DNA of 64,000 nt. It comes from Massilia agrisoli (lineage in GTDB: Bacteria; Pseudomonadota; Gammaproteobacteria; Burkholderiales; Burkholderiaceae_D). The position numbers were made by a program, and so were the translations under genes. The notes under the pieces were generated by a model. That model saw only the letters and a program-made list of their open reading frames with translations. It made no database searches and was not told the origin of the DNA. The stretch covers positions 62,001-126,000 of the forward strand of contig NZ_JAJHPV010000002.1 in assembly GCF_020831365.1 (NCBI RefSeq), in the 5' to 3' direction. Below, in pieces: positions 35,129 through 45,960 of this stretch. The number at the start of each line of letters is the position of its first letter. Within the stretch, counting starts at the first letter, position 1.

Positions 35129-36340
35129 TCAGTTACGCGCTTCCGGGCCGAAATCAAGCACCACATTCCCCATCGGGTACTCGTTCGAGCGGGTTTCCCA
35201 CGCGCCGTCGCCTACCTTCATCCGGTACGTTTCAAACACATGCGGCAGGCCCTCGCTGGCCATCACATCCGGATTGGTCGTCAGCTGGAAGTGCAGGTGC
35301 GGCTGGCGCGCGTCGCCTGAATTGCCGACCGCGCCGACCACCTGGCCACGCCTGACCCGCTGCCCGGCCTTCACGCGCACGCTGCCCGGCATTAAGTGCG
35401 CGTAGTAGGCGAACTGCCCGCCGCCGAGGTCGATGACAACCCGGTTGCCGGCGACCGATTCCATGGTGACCGGTACCGCCGGCTCGAATCCTGCGGGGGT
35501 GCGCGGAATATTGTCGGGATACCCGTCCTGCGCAACGACCACTGTGCCGTCCGCGACGGCCACTGTCTTTTCGCCGTAGGCGTGATACGAGCGCACATCG
35601 CGCTGGTCGCCCGTCCATGGTTTGCCGTCCGCGCCGTACTTCTTCCAGTCGATCGCATAGCGGCGTGCAATCTGCGCAGTGCCATCGACGACCCACAACC
35701 CCATCCGGTGATGCGAATGCAGGCTCGGACTGTTGTCCGGACTCCAGTTGGTTCCGGCAACCGGGCCTCCAAGCACAGGAAGCGGCGTCGCACGCGTGCC
35801 GATTACAGGGCCAAAAGCGGCCGCGCCATCGAGCAGCACGCGGTGGCGCAGGCGCGCCGGCACCTGCGTCTTGCTGTCGAACGCGAGGCACAGGAACGCT
35901 ACCGCCCCTTGCCCGTTGCCCAGGGTGCGTTTGGTGCCTTCGTTATCGCCGATGGTGACCGTGCGCAGGTGGGCTTCGAGTTGCGCCTCCTTGATGTCGG
36001 CGATCGGCGCGGCGTTTGCTTTATCGGCGTCGAGAACCTGGATGCCGCGCAGTGTCATGGCGTCGGCGGAGAAGTTCTGGAGATGTAATTCGTAGACCAG
36101 GTAGTTCCTGCCGCCGCCAGGGAGCACAGTGGGCTCGAGCGGCGTGCGCATTTGCAGCTGGAGCGGCGGGAATGCAGGGGCACTGGGCGGAAACGCCGGT
36201 GCGACCACAACGCCCGCAACCGCAGGCTCGCAGCCCTGGGGCAGTGGCGCTGTTGCAGCGCTTGCGCCGGCGGCGAAGGCCAGCGCGGCGCAGAGGAAGG
36301 AGGCGGTGCAAACTGGGCGAAGCGGCATCCTGGCTGGCAT
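35129..36340 (-). CDS. Exported LytM/M23-domain protein, probably catalytically dead
   Basis: A 403-residue protein with a signal peptide (to about 'FAAGASA'), a central beta-rich region of unknown type, and a C-terminal LytM (M23) domain. Conserved elements are 'GRRGYVVG'-like sheet residues, 'YYAHLMPGSVRVKAGQRV', and the last zinc motif 'QPHLHFQL'. The usual first zinc motif His-x-Gly-x-Asp appears as 'RYAID', with Arg in place of His and Ala in place of Gly. If that alignment is right, zinc binding is impaired and the protein may regulate other peptidoglycan enzymes, as EnvC and NlpD do, or bind cell wall only. Confidence 0.78.
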   Translation of the reverse strand: MPARMPLRPVCTASFLCAALAFAAGASAATAPLPQGCEPAVAGVVVAPAFPPSAPAFPPLQLQMRTPLEPTVLPGGGRNYLVYELHLQNFSADAMTLRGIQVLDADKANAAPIADIKEAQLEAHLRTVTIGDNEGTKRTLGNGQGAVAFLCLAFDSKTQVPARLRHRVLLDGAAAFGPVIGTRATPLPVLGGPVAGTNWSPDNSPSLHSHHRMGLWVVDGTAQIARRYAIDWKKYGADGKPWTGDQRDVRSYHAYGEKTVAVADGTVVVAQDGYPDNIPRTPAGFEPAVPVTMESVAGNRVVIDLGGGQFAYYAHLMPGSVRVKAGQRVRRGQVVGAVGNSGDARQPHLHFQLTTNPDVMASEGLPHVFETYRMKVGDGAWETRSNEYPMGNVVLDFGPEARN

Positions 36341-36393
36341 GAAGTAGTCCGGTTGAATTGTTGGGCTGCCATCTTACCGTGCCTTGGTGTTCA

Positions 36394-36422
36394 TTGACAC
36401 CTAAACTATTTAAGCATGTAGT
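36394..36422 (+). promoter_or_regulatory. Candidate promoter of the aminobenzoyl-CoA-type operon
   Basis: A consensus -35 TTGACA (36394-36399) is followed after 17 bp by TGTAGT (36417-36422) or after 19 bp by TAGTAT. The spacer holds an imperfect AT-rich dyad, ACTA (36405-36408) to TAGT (36419-36422), in the right place to be an operator for the MarR protein encoded in the operon. Regulation is inferred. Confidence 0.45.
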
Positions 36423-36456
36423 ATACGTCCAGGTTAAAGGACGATCAGGAGCGGTC

Positions 36457-38850
36457 ATGAAGATAGTGTGCATAGGCGGAGGCCCGGCCGGCCTGTATTT
36501 TGCGCTGCTGATGAAAAAGCAGGACCCATCGCACGAGGTCACCGTCATCGAACGCAACCGCCCCTACGACACGTTCGGCTGGGGCGTGGTGTTCTCCGAC
36601 CAGACCCTTGGCAACCTGGTGGCGGCCGACGAACAGACCGCCCGCACCATCCTGCAGTCGTTCAACCACTGGGACGACATCGACGTCCATTTCAAGGGCC
36701 GCACCATTACCTCCGGCGGCCACGGGTTTTGCGGCATCGGCCGCAAGCGGCTGCTGAACATCCTGCAGGCGCGCTGCGAAGAACTTGGCGTGCGCCTGGT
36801 GTTCGAAACCGATGTCGCCGACGACCAGGCCATCGCCGCGCAGTATGGCGCCGACCTGGTGGTCGCCTGCGACGGCCTCAATAGCCGCGTGCGCACGCGT
36901 TACGCGGATACCTACCGTCCCGACATCGACACCCGCCACTGCCGCTTCGTCTGGCTCGGCACCAGGAAGAAGTTCGACGCCTTCACCTTCGCGTTCGAGC
37001 AGACCGCGCATGGCTGGTTCCAGGCCCACTGCTACCAGTACGACGGCGACACCTCCACATTCATCGTCGAGACGCCGGAAGAAGTGTGGCGCGCGTCCGG
37101 CCTGGACGAGATGAGCCAGGAGGAGGGCATCGCTTTCTGCGAGAAGCTGTTCGCCAAATACCTCGACGGCAACGCGCTGCTGAGCAATGCCTCGCACCTG
37201 CGCGGTTCGGCGATGTGGATCAAGTTCCCGCGCATCGTCTGCGAGGAGTGGGTGCAGTGGAACACGATTGATGGCCGCCGCGTGCCGGTGGTGCTGATGG
37301 GCGATGCCGCGCACACCGCGCACTTTTCAATCGGCTCGGGCACCAAGCTGGCGCTGGAAGACGCCATAGAACTGGCGCGCTGCTTCACGCAGCAGGACGG
37401 CGACGGCATCGGCAAGGTGATGGCCTGCTACCAGAAGCTGCGCTCGGTCGAAGTGCTCAAGCTGCAAAGCGCCGCGCGCAATTCGATGGAGTGGTTCGAG
37501 AACGTCGAGCGTTACACGGCGATGGAAGCGGAGCAGTTCGCGTACTCGATGCTCACCCGCAGCCAGCGCCTGTCGCATGAAAACCTGCGTGTGCGCGACC
37601 CGGCGTATGTGGGCCGCTTCGAGGAATGGATCGCCGGCCGCGCCTTCGAGCAGGCCGGCCTGCCGATGCCCGCCACTGCGGCCGGTATTCCGCCGATGCT
37701 GACGCCATTCCGCCTGCGCGGCACGGTGCTGAAGAACCGCATCGTGGTCTCGCCCATGGCGCAATATTCCGCTGACGGCGGTACGGTTGGCGACTTCCAC
37801 ATGGTGCACCTTGGCAGCCGCGCGCTTGGCGGGGCCGGCATGGTATTCGCCGAGATGACCTGCGTGTCGGCCGACGCGCGCATCACCCCGGGCTGCCCGG
37901 GCCTGTACGAACCCGCGCACACGGCGGCATGGAAGCGCATCGTCGACTTCGTCCACACCAGCAGCGATGCGAAGATCGCCATCCAGCTGGGCCACGCCGG
38001 CGCCAAGGGATCGACCCGGCGCGCGTGGGACGGCACCGACCTGCCGCTCGACGAAGGCAACTGGCCGCTGGTATCGGCTTCCAGCCAGCAGTACCTGGAG
38101 GGCGTGTCGCAAGTGGCCCGCGAGGCCACGCGCGAAGATCTGGAACGAATCCTTAACGACTTTGTGCGCGCCACGGGCGAGGCGCACAAGGCAGGTTTCG
38201 ACTGGCTCGAACTGCACTGCGCGCACGGCTATTTTTTGTCGAGCTTCATCTCGCCGCTGACCAACCAGCGCCTTGATGAATTCGGCGGCTCGCTGGAGAA
38301 CCGCTGCCGCTATCCCCTCGACGTTTTTACCGCCGTCCGCGCCGCCTGGCCTGCGGATAAGCCGATCAGCGTACGTCTTTCTGCCCACGACTGGGTCGAA
38401 GGCGGCATCACGCCGGACGACGCGGTGCAGGTCGCGCGCATGTTCAAGGAAGCCGGTGCGGACATGATCGACGTGTCCTCGGGCCAGGTCAGCAAAAAGG
38501 AAAGGCCGGTCTACGGGCGCATGTTCCAGACGCCGTTCGCGGACCGCATCCGCAACGAAGTCGGCATTCCGACCATTGCGGTGGGCGCGATCTTCGAAGC
38601 CGACCATGCCAACAGCATCATCGCTTCTGGCCGCGCGGACCTGTGCGCGATCGCGCGCCCCCACCTGGCCGATCCGGCGTGGACGCTGCATGAAACCGCA
38701 AAGCTGGGCTACACCGGCCTGGCCTGGCCGAAGCAGTACCACGCGGGCAAGATGCAAATGGAGCGCAACCTCGAGCGCGAACGCCAGGTGGCTGCCGCCA
38801 GCGCCGGGCTGACCCCGCAGCAGGTCGCTGCCAAACTGCTGGAGGGCTGA
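36457..38850 (+). CDS. Flavin monooxygenase-OYE reductase fusion (2-aminobenzoyl-CoA monooxygenase/reductase type)
   Basis: A 797-residue two-domain flavoenzyme; AGGAG lies 5 nt before ATG 36457. Residues about 1-390 form a group A FAD monooxygenase with '[17 protein letters not shown]' and '[18 protein letters not shown]'. Residues about 415-780 form an Old Yellow Enzyme-type reductase with '[15 protein letters not shown]', '[12 protein letters not shown]', '[18 protein letters not shown]' and 'FGGSLENR'. This fusion is known from 2-aminobenzoyl-CoA monooxygenase/reductase, which hydroxylates and reduces the anthranilyl-CoA ring; databases often call it salicylyl-CoA 5-hydroxylase. It is the first gene of a six-gene operon, 2 bp from the next. 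Confidence 0.88.
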   Translation: MKIVCIGGGPAGLYFALLMKKQDPSHEVTVIERNRPYDTFGWGVVFSDQTLGNLVAADEQTARTILQSFNHWDDIDVHFKGRTITSGGHGFCGIGRKRLLNILQARCEELGVRLVFETDVADDQAIAAQYGADLVVACDGLNSRVRTRYADTYRPDIDTRHCRFVWLGTRKKFDAFTFAFEQTAHGWFQAHCYQYDGDTSTFIVETPEEVWRASGLDEMSQEEGIAFCEKLFAKYLDGNALLSNASHLRGSAMWIKFPRIVCEEWVQWNTIDGRRVPVVLMGDAAHTAHFSIGSGTKLALEDAIELARCFTQQDGDGIGKVMACYQKLRSVEVLKLQSAARNSMEWFENVERYTAMEAEQFAYSMLTRSQRLSHENLRVRDPAYVGRFEEWIAGRAFEQAGLPMPATAAGIPPMLTPFRLRGTVLKNRIVVSPMAQYSADGGTVGDFHMVHLGSRALGGAGMVFAEMTCVSADARITPGCPGLYEPAHTAAWKRIVDFVHTSSDAKIAIQLGHAGAKGSTRRAWDGTDLPLDEGNWPLVSASSQQYLEGVSQVAREATREDLERILNDFVRATGEAHKAGFDWLELHCAHGYFLSSFISPLTNQRLDEFGGSLENRCRYPLDVFTAVRAAWPADKPISVRLSAHDWVEGGITPDDAVQVARMFKEAGADMIDVSSGQVSKKERPVYGRMFQTPFADRIRNEVGIPTIAVGAIFEADHANSIIASGRADLCAIARPHLADPAWTLHETAKLGYTGLAWPKQYHAGKMQMERNLERERQVAAASAGLTPQQVAAKLLEG

Positions 38851-38852
38851 TC

Positions 38853-39641
38853 ATGATCGCTGCCTCACAAGAAGCGCTGGCCGGTAAACACGCACTGGTG
38901 ACGGGCGGCGGGCGCGGCATCGGCGCGGCCATCGCGCGCCAGCTGCTGCTGGCCGGCGCCAGCGTCACCATCTCGGGCCGCAGCCGCGACGTGCTCGACG
39001 CCACGGTGGCCGAGTTGTCGTCGCTGGGCGAGATCGCCTGCGTCACCATCGACGTGGGCCAGCGCGACTCGGTGGCGCAGGCATTCGAAGAAGCGCGCGC
39101 GCGTTTCGGCCCGGTCGATATTTTGGTCAACAATGCGGGACAGGCCGAATCCGCGCCCTTCCTTAAAACGGGCGAGGAAATGTGGAACCGCATGCTGACT
39201 GTGAACCTCACCGGCACCTACCACTGCACCAGCGAGGCGCTGCCCGGCATGGTGGCGGCGCGCTGGGGCCGCGTGGTCAACGTTGCCAGCACGGCCGGGC
39301 TGACCGGCTACGGCTATGTCGCCGCCTACTGCGCGGCCAAGCATGGCGTGATCGGGCTGACCCGGTCGCTGGCGCTGGAAGTGGCCACCAAGGGCATCAC
39401 CGTCAACGCGGTCTGTCCCGGCTACACCGACACCGACATCGTGCGCGGCGCGGTGGCCAATATCGTTTCCAAGACCGGCCGCAGCGAAGCGGAAGCGCTG
39501 CGCCAGCTGGCCGCGTCGAATCCGCAGGGACGGCTGGTGCAGCCAGCCGAAGTAGCCAACGCCGTGCTGTGGCTCTGCATGCCCGGCTCCGGCGCGATGA
39601 ACGGCCAGTCGATTGCGGTCGACGGCGGCGAAGTAATGTAA
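38853..39641 (+). CDS. Short-chain dehydrogenase/reductase of the aromatic-CoA operon
   Basis: A 262-residue classical SDR: cofactor loop '[17 protein letters not shown]', '[11 protein letters not shown]', catalytic Ser in '[10 protein letters not shown]', Tyr-x3-Lys in 'AAYCAAKHG', and '[13 protein letters not shown]'. It starts 2 bp after the fusion gene. The likely role is oxidation or reduction of a hydroxyacyl- or oxocyclohexene-CoA intermediate in the ring-degradation route (inference from position). The family oxidises many substrates, so the exact one is unknown. Confidence 0.9.
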   Translation: MIAASQEALAGKHALVTGGGRGIGAAIARQLLLAGASVTISGRSRDVLDATVAELSSLGEIACVTIDVGQRDSVAQAFEEARARFGPVDILVNNAGQAESAPFLKTGEEMWNRMLTVNLTGTYHCTSEALPGMVAARWGRVVNVASTAGLTGYGYVAAYCAAKHGVIGLTRSLALEVATKGITVNAVCPGYTDTDIVRGAVANIVSKTGRSEAEALRQLAASNPQGRLVQPAEVANAVLWLCMPGSGAMNGQSIAVDGGEVM

Positions 39642-39666
39642 GCGTGCGGACAAAGGAAAACATATC

Positions 39667-40158
39667 ATGGCCGATAAAAACGAAGCGCCAGTGCTCGATG
39701 TCGAGACCCGCCTGACCGACGACCATCACCAGTCGCTCAAGCTGTGGCTGCGCATGCTGTCGTGTACCACGCTGATCGAGACGGAGATCCGCTCGCGCCT
39801 GCGCGCGGAATTCGGCATTACGCTGCCGCGCTTTGACCTGATGGCGCAGCTCGACCGCCACCCCGACGGCCTGCGCATGGGCGAGCTGTCGAAGCGGCTG
39901 ATGGTCACCGGCGGTAACGTCACCGGCATCACCGACCAGCTGGAGCAGGAAGGCCTGGTGGTGCGCGCGCCGGTAGCCGATGACCGCCGCGCTTACAGCG
40001 TCAAGCTGACGCCGGCAGGCCGCCGCGCCTTCAACCGCATGGCGTCGGTGCATGAGGGGTGGATCACTGAATTGATGGATGGCCTGGACGGAAGCGACAA
40101 GTCCACGCTGATCGCGCTGCTCTCGAAAATGAAGCAGCGCCTGAACGACAACGAATAG
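39667..40158 (+). CDS. MarR-family transcriptional regulator
   Basis: A 163-residue winged-helix protein: 'TLPRFDLMAQLDRHPDGLRM', 'GELSKRLMVTGGNVTGITDQ' as the recognition helices, and the wing 'VRAPVADDRRAYSVKLTPAG'. MarR proteins in aromatic-acid operons usually repress and release DNA on binding the CoA thioester. Sitting inside the operon it probably autoregulates, with the dyad near 36405-36422 as a candidate operator. Confidence 0.93.
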   Translation: MADKNEAPVLDVETRLTDDHHQSLKLWLRMLSCTTLIETEIRSRLRAEFGITLPRFDLMAQLDRHPDGLRMGELSKRLMVTGGNVTGITDQLEQEGLVVRAPVADDRRAYSVKLTPAGRRAFNRMASVHEGWITELMDGLDGSDKSTLIALLSKMKQRLNDNE

Positions 40159-40167
40159 GAGAACCGA

Positions 40168-41022
40168 ATGCGATACCTCAGGGGCGAACCCCACCAGCTG
40201 CAAGGCAGCGGAATGGCTGTAGCCGACTACACGCCGCAGCACTTCCTGTTCAGCGTCGACCAGGGCGTGGCGACTGTGACGCTGAACCGTCCGGAGCGCA
40301 AGAACCCGCTGACCTTCGACTCGTATGCGGAACTGCGCGACGTGTTCCGCTGGCTCGCCTACGCCGATGAAGTCAAGGCCATTGTCGTCACCGGCGCGGG
40401 CGAAAACTTCTGCTCGGGCGGCGACGTGCATGAGATCATCGGCCCGCTGACAAAGCTCGACATGCCCGGCCTGCTGGCGTTCACCCGCATGACGGGCGAC
40501 CTGGTAAAGGCCATGCGCGCCTGCCCGCAGCCGATTGTCGCCGCGATCGACGGCATCTGCGCGGGCGCTGGCGCCATCATCGCGCTGGCCTCGGATATCC
40601 GCTACGGCACCGCGCGCAGCAAGACCGCTTTCCTGTTTACCCGGGTCGGCCTGGCAGGCTGCGACATGGGCGCGTGCGCGCTGCTGCCGCGCGTGATCGG
40701 CCAGGGACGCGCGTCGGAACTGCTGTACACGGGCCGCAGCCTTGGTGGCGAAGAAGCCGAGCGCTGGGGCTTCTACAACCGCCTGTGCGCGCCGGAAACC
40801 GTGCTGGCCGACGCGCAGGCGTTTGCCGCAATGCTGGCCAGCGGCCCGACTTTTGCGCACGGCATGACCAAGAAAATGCTGCAGCAGGAGTGGAACATGG
40901 GCGTGGACGAGGCGATCGAAGCCGAAGCGCAGGCACAGGCGATCTGCATGGCGACCAACGACTTCCACCGCGCCTACCACGCCTTCGTGGCCAAGGAAAA
41001 ACCTCAATTCGAAGGCGACTGA
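40168..41022 (+). CDS. Enoyl-CoA hydratase/isomerase family protein
   Basis: A 284-residue crotonase-fold protein; AGGAGAA 3 nt upstream favours ATG 40168 over ATG 40213. Key regions: '[20 protein letters not shown]', the oxyanion loop '[13 protein letters not shown]', and '[20 protein letters not shown]'. A C-terminal helix matches the trimeric family. In this operon it would hydrate or hydrolytically open a ring-derived unsaturated CoA ester. It lies 9 bp after marR and 2 bp before the acyl-CoA dehydrogenase. Confidence 0.9.
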   Translation: MRYLRGEPHQLQGSGMAVADYTPQHFLFSVDQGVATVTLNRPERKNPLTFDSYAELRDVFRWLAYADEVKAIVVTGAGENFCSGGDVHEIIGPLTKLDMPGLLAFTRMTGDLVKAMRACPQPIVAAIDGICAGAGAIIALASDIRYGTARSKTAFLFTRVGLAGCDMGACALLPRVIGQGRASELLYTGRSLGGEEAERWGFYNRLCAPETVLADAQAFAAMLASGPTFAHGMTKKMLQQEWNMGVDEAIEAEAQAQAICMATNDFHRAYHAFVAKEKPQFEGD

Positions 41023-41024
41023 CC

Positions 41025-42212
<1,188 letters not shown>

Positions 42213-42220
42213 GAGGCACC

Positions 42221-42613
42221 ATGGACTTCCTTCAACCCCCAGGCTGGCAGCGCCCGCGCGGCTACGCCAACGGTATCTCGGCCACGGGCCGCATGGTCTT
42301 CGTGAGCGGCATGATCGGCTGGGACGCGCAGTGCCAGTTTCACACCGACGACTTCGCGGGACAGGTGCGCCAGGCACTTGAGAACGTGGTTGCCGTGCTG
42401 GCCGAGGGCGGCGCGAAGCCCGATCACATCGTGCGCATGACCTGGTATGTGGTCGACAAAAAAGAGTACGTGAATGCCTATCCCGAGATCGGCGCGGCAT
42501 ACCGCGAGATCATCGGGCGCCATTTCCCAACCATGAGTGCGGTGCAGGTCGCGGGCCTGGTGGAAGACCGCGCCCGCGTTGAAATCGAGGTCACCGCAGT
42601 GGTGCCCGGGTAG
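42221..42613 (+). CDS. Rid-family (YjgF/UK114) protein lacking the catalytic Arg
   Basis: A 130-residue RidA-fold protein starting at ATG 42221 (GAGAGG upstream; a GTG at 42209 overlaps the previous stop). Family features: 'VFVSGMIGWD', 'QVRQALENVVAVLAEGG', 'VRMTWYVVDKKEY', and 'DRARVEIEVTAVV'. RidA deaminases need Arg105, usually 'FPARS'; here the segment is 'FPTMS' with Met at residue 105. Rid subfamilies without this Arg occur in catabolic operons. A role on an amino- or imino-substituted intermediate of 2-aminobenzoyl-CoA breakdown is attractive but inferred. Last gene of the operon. Confidence 0.87.
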   Translation: MDFLQPPGWQRPRGYANGISATGRMVFVSGMIGWDAQCQFHTDDFAGQVRQALENVVAVLAEGGAKPDHIVRMTWYVVDKKEYVNAYPEIGAAYREIIGRHFPTMSAVQVAGLVEDRARVEIEVTAVVPG

Positions 42614-42953
42614 CGTCGGGGCACGTTCCGCGGCGACCCGGTTCAATTGCCGTGCACCCCTTGTTTTGCGCGGAATAGCTGGTACACTAGGTTTACATGA
42701 GGGCATGTTTCTTGTGTGCCAACTCATGCTTTTTCGCATCTAGAAGGAGGCAGAACCCTAAGAAATCCATTTTCCGACAGTAAGATTTGCGGACATGCTG
42801 GGAAAGGGTTTCGCGTCGGCACAATACCGTGCCCCTTCGCTTGCACTCACTTCACCCCTCCATACCCCGCCAGTCTTTGTAGCTATCGATTCCTCTACGC
42901 GATTCATTCGCGCAAGAACCGGAAGTGTTAGCAACGTCATCAAAGGAGTGTGT
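42614..42953 (+). promoter_or_regulatory. Long hpf leader with promoter and small ORF
   Basis: This 340-bp gap has a candidate promoter TTGTTT-N16-TACACT (42661-42688). Just downstream are two short overlapping ORFs: 42697-42783 (28 residues, Cys at 4, 7 and 11) and 42705-42743 (12 residues). A perfect AAGGAGG (42744-42750) follows but has no start codon at useful distance. The hpf ribosome-binding site AAAGGAG is at 42942-42948. No sigma-54 -24/-12 site was found. Whether the leader is regulatory is unknown. Confidence 0.4.
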
Positions 42954-43307
42954 ATGAATCTCACCATCAGTGGTCATCATCTCGAAGTCACCCCCGCCAT
43001 TCGTGAATACGTCCAATCGAAGCTCGAGCGCGTCAAGCGCCACTTTGATCAAGTGATCGATATCTCCGTCATTCTCACCGTCGACAATCTCACTGAAAAA
43101 GAAAAACGCCAGAAGGCGGAGATTAACCTGCATATGTCGGGCAAGACGGTATTCGTCGAGAGTGTGGCAGCGGACCTGTACGCAGCGATAGATACCTTGA
43201 TCGACAAGCTTGACCGCCAGGTCATGAAATACAAAAACAAACTCCAGGACCACAATCGCGAGGCGATTAAACGCATGCCTGAAGCGGAACTGCCGGCTGC
43301 GGCCTGA
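42954..43307 (+). CDS. hpf: Ribosome hibernation-promoting factor, short form
   Basis: Hpf binds the 30S decoding region and promotes 100S dimers when growth slows. The 117-residue short form has '[20 protein letters not shown]', '[19 protein letters not shown]' and the acidic/basic pattern '[20 protein letters not shown]'. AAAGGAG lies 5 nt upstream. It normally sits between rpoN and ptsN; here it is alone after the aromatic-CoA operon and ends in a strong terminator. Confidence 0.95.
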   Translation: MNLTISGHHLEVTPAIREYVQSKLERVKRHFDQVIDISVILTVDNLTEKEKRQKAEINLHMSGKTVFVESVAADLYAAIDTLIDKLDRQVMKYKNKLQDHNREAIKRMPEAELPAAA

Positions 43308-43328
43308 GCTTAATTTCCCTTCCTGATG

Positions 43329-43353
43329 AAAGGCGTCTGCGGACGCCTTTTTT
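43329..43353 (+). terminator. Rho-independent terminator of hpf
   Basis: AAAGGCGTC / GACGCCTTT forms a 9-bp stem with the loop TGCG, followed by six T (43348-43353). It starts 21 bp after the hpf stop. Confidence 0.92.
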
Positions 43354-43413
43354 GCGTCTGTGGCCGCTGGTTTGCCGATAAAATATCAGTCTTTTAATCT
43401 TACACACACCGTC

Positions 43414-44496
43414 ATGAGCGAATTCGTAAAAACCCGCATCGCCAACCGCACCGGCATCATTACGCTTGACCGCCCGAAGGCGCTCAACTCGCTATCGCTT
43501 GGCATGGTGCGCGACCTGGCCGACGTGCTGGAAGGCTGGCGCGACGACGCCGCCGTCGATGCAGTGGTTATTACCAGCAGCAGCGAGAAAGCCCTGTGCG
43601 CGGGCGGCGATATCCGCTTCTTCCATGAAGTGGGCCACGCCACGCCGATGGGCGGCAGCGCTTTGCTCGAAGACTTCTTTACCGAAGAATACGCGCTCAA
43701 CCACCTGATTCATTACTACCCGAAGCCTTACGTCGCGCTGATGGAAGGCGTGGTCATGGGCGGCGGCATGGGCATTGCGCAAGGCGGGCCCGATTGCGGC
43801 ATCCGCATCGTCACCGAAGGCACCAAGATGGCGATGCCGGAGGTGAACATCGGCCTGTTCCCGGACGTCGGCGGCTCGCACTTCCTGTCGCACGCGCCGG
43901 GGCAGCTGGGGAACTACCTCGGGCTGACCGGACTCACAATCGGGGCGGCCGATGCGCTGTACGTGGGACTGGCCGATCTGTTTGTGCCGCAGGCGCAGAT
44001 GGCGGCGCTGAAGGAACTGATTGAAACGACGCCGGGCGGCGGCTTGCGCCCGGCCATTGTTGCGTTTGCCGGGCAGTTCAAGGGACAGGCCGGGGACAGC
44101 ACGCTGGAAGCGAACCGCGCCGGTATCGACAAGCATTTTGGCGCCGGTTCAGTAGCTGCGGTGATGGCGTCGCTGGAGCAGGATGACGGCGCGTTCTTCC
44201 AGAAGGCGCTGGGCGCGATGCGCCAGCGTTCGCCGCTGATGATGTGCGTGACCCATGAACTGCTGGTGCGCGGCGCCAAGCTGGATGTGGCGGACTGCCT
44301 GCGCATGGAACGCACCCTGGTGCGGCACAACTTCGAGCACGGCGAAGTGCTGGAAGGCGTGCGCGCGCTGGTGATCGACAAGGACAACGCGCCGAAGTGG
44401 AATCCGGCTGGCCTCCAGGATGTCACGCCGGAGATGGTGGAGAAGTTCTTTACGCCGGTGTGGCCGGCACGGGCGCATCCGCTGCGCCATCTGTAA
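43414..44496 (+). CDS. 3-hydroxyisobutyryl-CoA hydrolase-like protein
   Basis: A 360-residue crotonase-family protein, about 90 residues longer than enoyl-CoA hydratases, which points to the HIBCH group of valine breakdown. Motifs: 'IITLDRPKALNSLSLGMV', the oxyanion loop 'ALCAGGDIRFFHE', 'VVMGGGMGIAQGGPD', and the HIBCH-typical 'MPEVNIGLFPDVGGSHFLS'. It would hydrolyse 3-hydroxyisobutyryl-CoA. No other valine-pathway genes are adjacent; a VOC protein follows. No clear ribosome-binding site precedes ATG 43414. Confidence 0.85.
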   Translation: MSEFVKTRIANRTGIITLDRPKALNSLSLGMVRDLADVLEGWRDDAAVDAVVITSSSEKALCAGGDIRFFHEVGHATPMGGSALLEDFFTEEYALNHLIHYYPKPYVALMEGVVMGGGMGIAQGGPDCGIRIVTEGTKMAMPEVNIGLFPDVGGSHFLSHAPGQLGNYLGLTGLTIGAADALYVGLADLFVPQAQMAALKELIETTPGGGLRPAIVAFAGQFKGQAGDSTLEANRAGIDKHFGAGSVAAVMASLEQDDGAFFQKALGAMRQRSPLMMCVTHELLVRGAKLDVADCLRMERTLVRHNFEHGEVLEGVRALVIDKDNAPKWNPAGLQDVTPEMVEKFFTPVWPARAHPLRHL

Positions 44497-44525
44497 TCTT
44501 TGATTGTCTTCACAAGGAGGCTGGC

Positions 44526-44954
44526 ATGGAAACAATGGAACTTCATCGCGGACGTCTCATCGATCACATCCAGCTCGTTGTGCGAGACCTGCCGGCATCG
44601 CGCGCGTTTTATACCGCGGTGTTCGATGTGCTGAAGGTGCCGCTGGGCGGCGAAGGCGAAGACTACTTCTGGGCCGACGAGCTGTTTATCTCGACGGCCG
44701 GCAGCGAGGCGGCGCAGGGGGTGCTGACCGGGCGCCACCACCTGGCGTTCCAGGCGCAAGACCGCGCGATGGTTGATGCGTTCTACAAGGCGGCGCTGGA
44801 ACATGGGGGGCGCGACAATGGCGCTCCGGGCGAGCGTGCCTATCATCCGGGGTATTACGGCGCGTTCGTGCTGGATCCGGATGGGAACAACCTCGAGGCG
44901 GTGCACCACGGTGAGGCGAAGCGCAGCGCGGTATCGGTCAACATCACGTTCTAA
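44526..44954 (+). CDS. VOC-family (glyoxalase/dioxygenase fold) protein
   Basis: A 142-residue protein with two beta-alpha-beta-beta-beta modules. Candidate metal ligands are His in 'LIDHIQLVVRDL', His in 'GRHHLAFQAQD' and Glu in 'DGNNLEAVHH', as in glyoxalase I-like enzymes. AAGGAGG lies 6 nt before ATG 44526. The reaction is not predictable from sequence. It follows the HIBCH-like gene by 29 bp and may be co-transcribed. Confidence 0.85.
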   Translation: METMELHRGRLIDHIQLVVRDLPASRAFYTAVFDVLKVPLGGEGEDYFWADELFISTAGSEAAQGVLTGRHHLAFQAQDRAMVDAFYKAALEHGGRDNGAPGERAYHPGYYGAFVLDPDGNNLEAVHHGEAKRSAVSVNITF

Positions 44955-44965
44955 AGCGTAAAAAA

Positions 44966-45010
44966 CGTACGGCGGATGCGGCCTCGGCGGCAGCCCGCTT
45001 ATCCGCCCTG
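44966..45010. repeat. Palindromic intergenic repeat between VOC and rapZ genes
   Basis: GGCGGAT (44971-44977) pairs with ATCCGCC (45001-45007) between two converging genes. The flanks (GTACGGCGGATGCG ... GCTTATCCGCCCTGC) resemble the element at 58396, GTAGGGCGGACAAG. It may serve as a bidirectional terminator. Confidence 0.5.
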
Positions 45011-45029
45011 CGGGTGGCGCCGTCGAACT

Positions 45030-45893
45030 TTACGATTGCTCGCGGTGCCTCAAGACCACGCGCTCGGTCGGGCTGAAATAGGCAGCAAGCCGTTCGGCCA
45101 TGTACACCGAGCGGTGCTGGCCGCCGGTACAGCCCAGCGCCACCGTCAGGTAGCTGCGGTTGTCCGTCTTAAACGACGGCAGCCATTTTTCGATGAACAC
45201 CCGGATATCGTTTAACAGTTCCGCGGCGCTAGGTTGCGCGTCGAGGAAGGCGATCACCGGCGCGTCCTTGCCCGTCATCGGACGCAGCGCCAGGTCGTAG
45301 TAGGGGTTCGGCAGCGCGCGCACGTCGAACACGAAGTCGGCATCGAGCGGCACGCCAAGCTTGAAGGCGAACGATTCGAAGAACAGCGTCAGCGGCGCGC
45401 GTTCAATCTCCACCAGTTCCTTGATCCATGCGCGCAGCTTGTTGGCCGACAGTTCGGACGTGTCGATCACGTGCCCGAGCTGCTCGATAGCTGACAGGCG
45501 CTCGCGTTCTTCAAGGATGCATTCGATCAGCGTGCGGCGCGATGCGGGATTTTCGTCCGGACGCAACTGGTGCGACAGCGGGTGGCTGCGGCGCGTTTCG
45601 GAAAAGCGCGCCACCAGCGAGTGCGTATTTGCGGTCAGGAACATGATCTTGACGTCGTGCCCATCGTCTTTCAGCTGGCGCACGTTGGCTGGCAGTTCGA
45701 CCAGCGACTGGGCGCTGCGCGCATCGACGGCGACGGCCAGTTTGTCGGTGCCGTCGGCGACCAGCGCGGTGACCAGGCTTGGCAGCAGCGCGGGAGGCAG
45801 GTTGTCAACGCAGTAGTAGCCGGCGTCTTCAAGAACATTGAGGGCCACCGATTTACCGGAGCCGGAAATTCCTGTGATGAGTACGATTCGCAT
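45030..45893 (-). CDS. rapZ: RNase adapter / nucleotide-binding protein RapZ
   Basis: RapZ is a P-loop, RNA-binding protein; in enterobacteria it delivers the sRNA GlmZ to RNase E to tune amino-sugar synthesis. The 287-residue protein starts [18 protein letters not shown] (Walker A at residues 8-15) and has '[19 protein letters not shown]', 'LRFSFKLGVP'-type core residues ('[14 protein letters not shown]'), and C-terminal '[20 protein letters not shown]'. It usually follows ptsN and hprK; here two secreted-protein genes separate it from hprK. Confidence 0.95.
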   Translation of the reverse strand: MRIVLITGISGSGKSVALNVLEDAGYYCVDNLPPALLPSLVTALVADGTDKLAVAVDARSAQSLVELPANVRQLKDDGHDVKIMFLTANTHSLVARFSETRRSHPLSHQLRPDENPASRRTLIECILEERERLSAIEQLGHVIDTSELSANKLRAWIKELVEIERAPLTLFFESFAFKLGVPLDADFVFDVRALPNPYYDLALRPMTGKDAPVIAFLDAQPSAAELLNDIRVFIEKWLPSFKTDNRSYLTVALGCTGGQHRSVYMAERLAAYFSPTERVVLRHREQS

Positions 45894-45960
45894 GCCTTGA
45901 TGATACCGCAATGGCATCATTTTCGCTCAGCGTTTGGGCTTGCTACCCGCGCCGCGGGCA

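Noticed and set aside
42614-42700. A sigma-54 (-24/-12) promoter for hpf, suggested by GGGGCACG and TGGTACAC.
   Set aside because: Neither sequence has a GC doublet at the required distance with TTGC-like surroundings; a sigma-70-like pair fits better.
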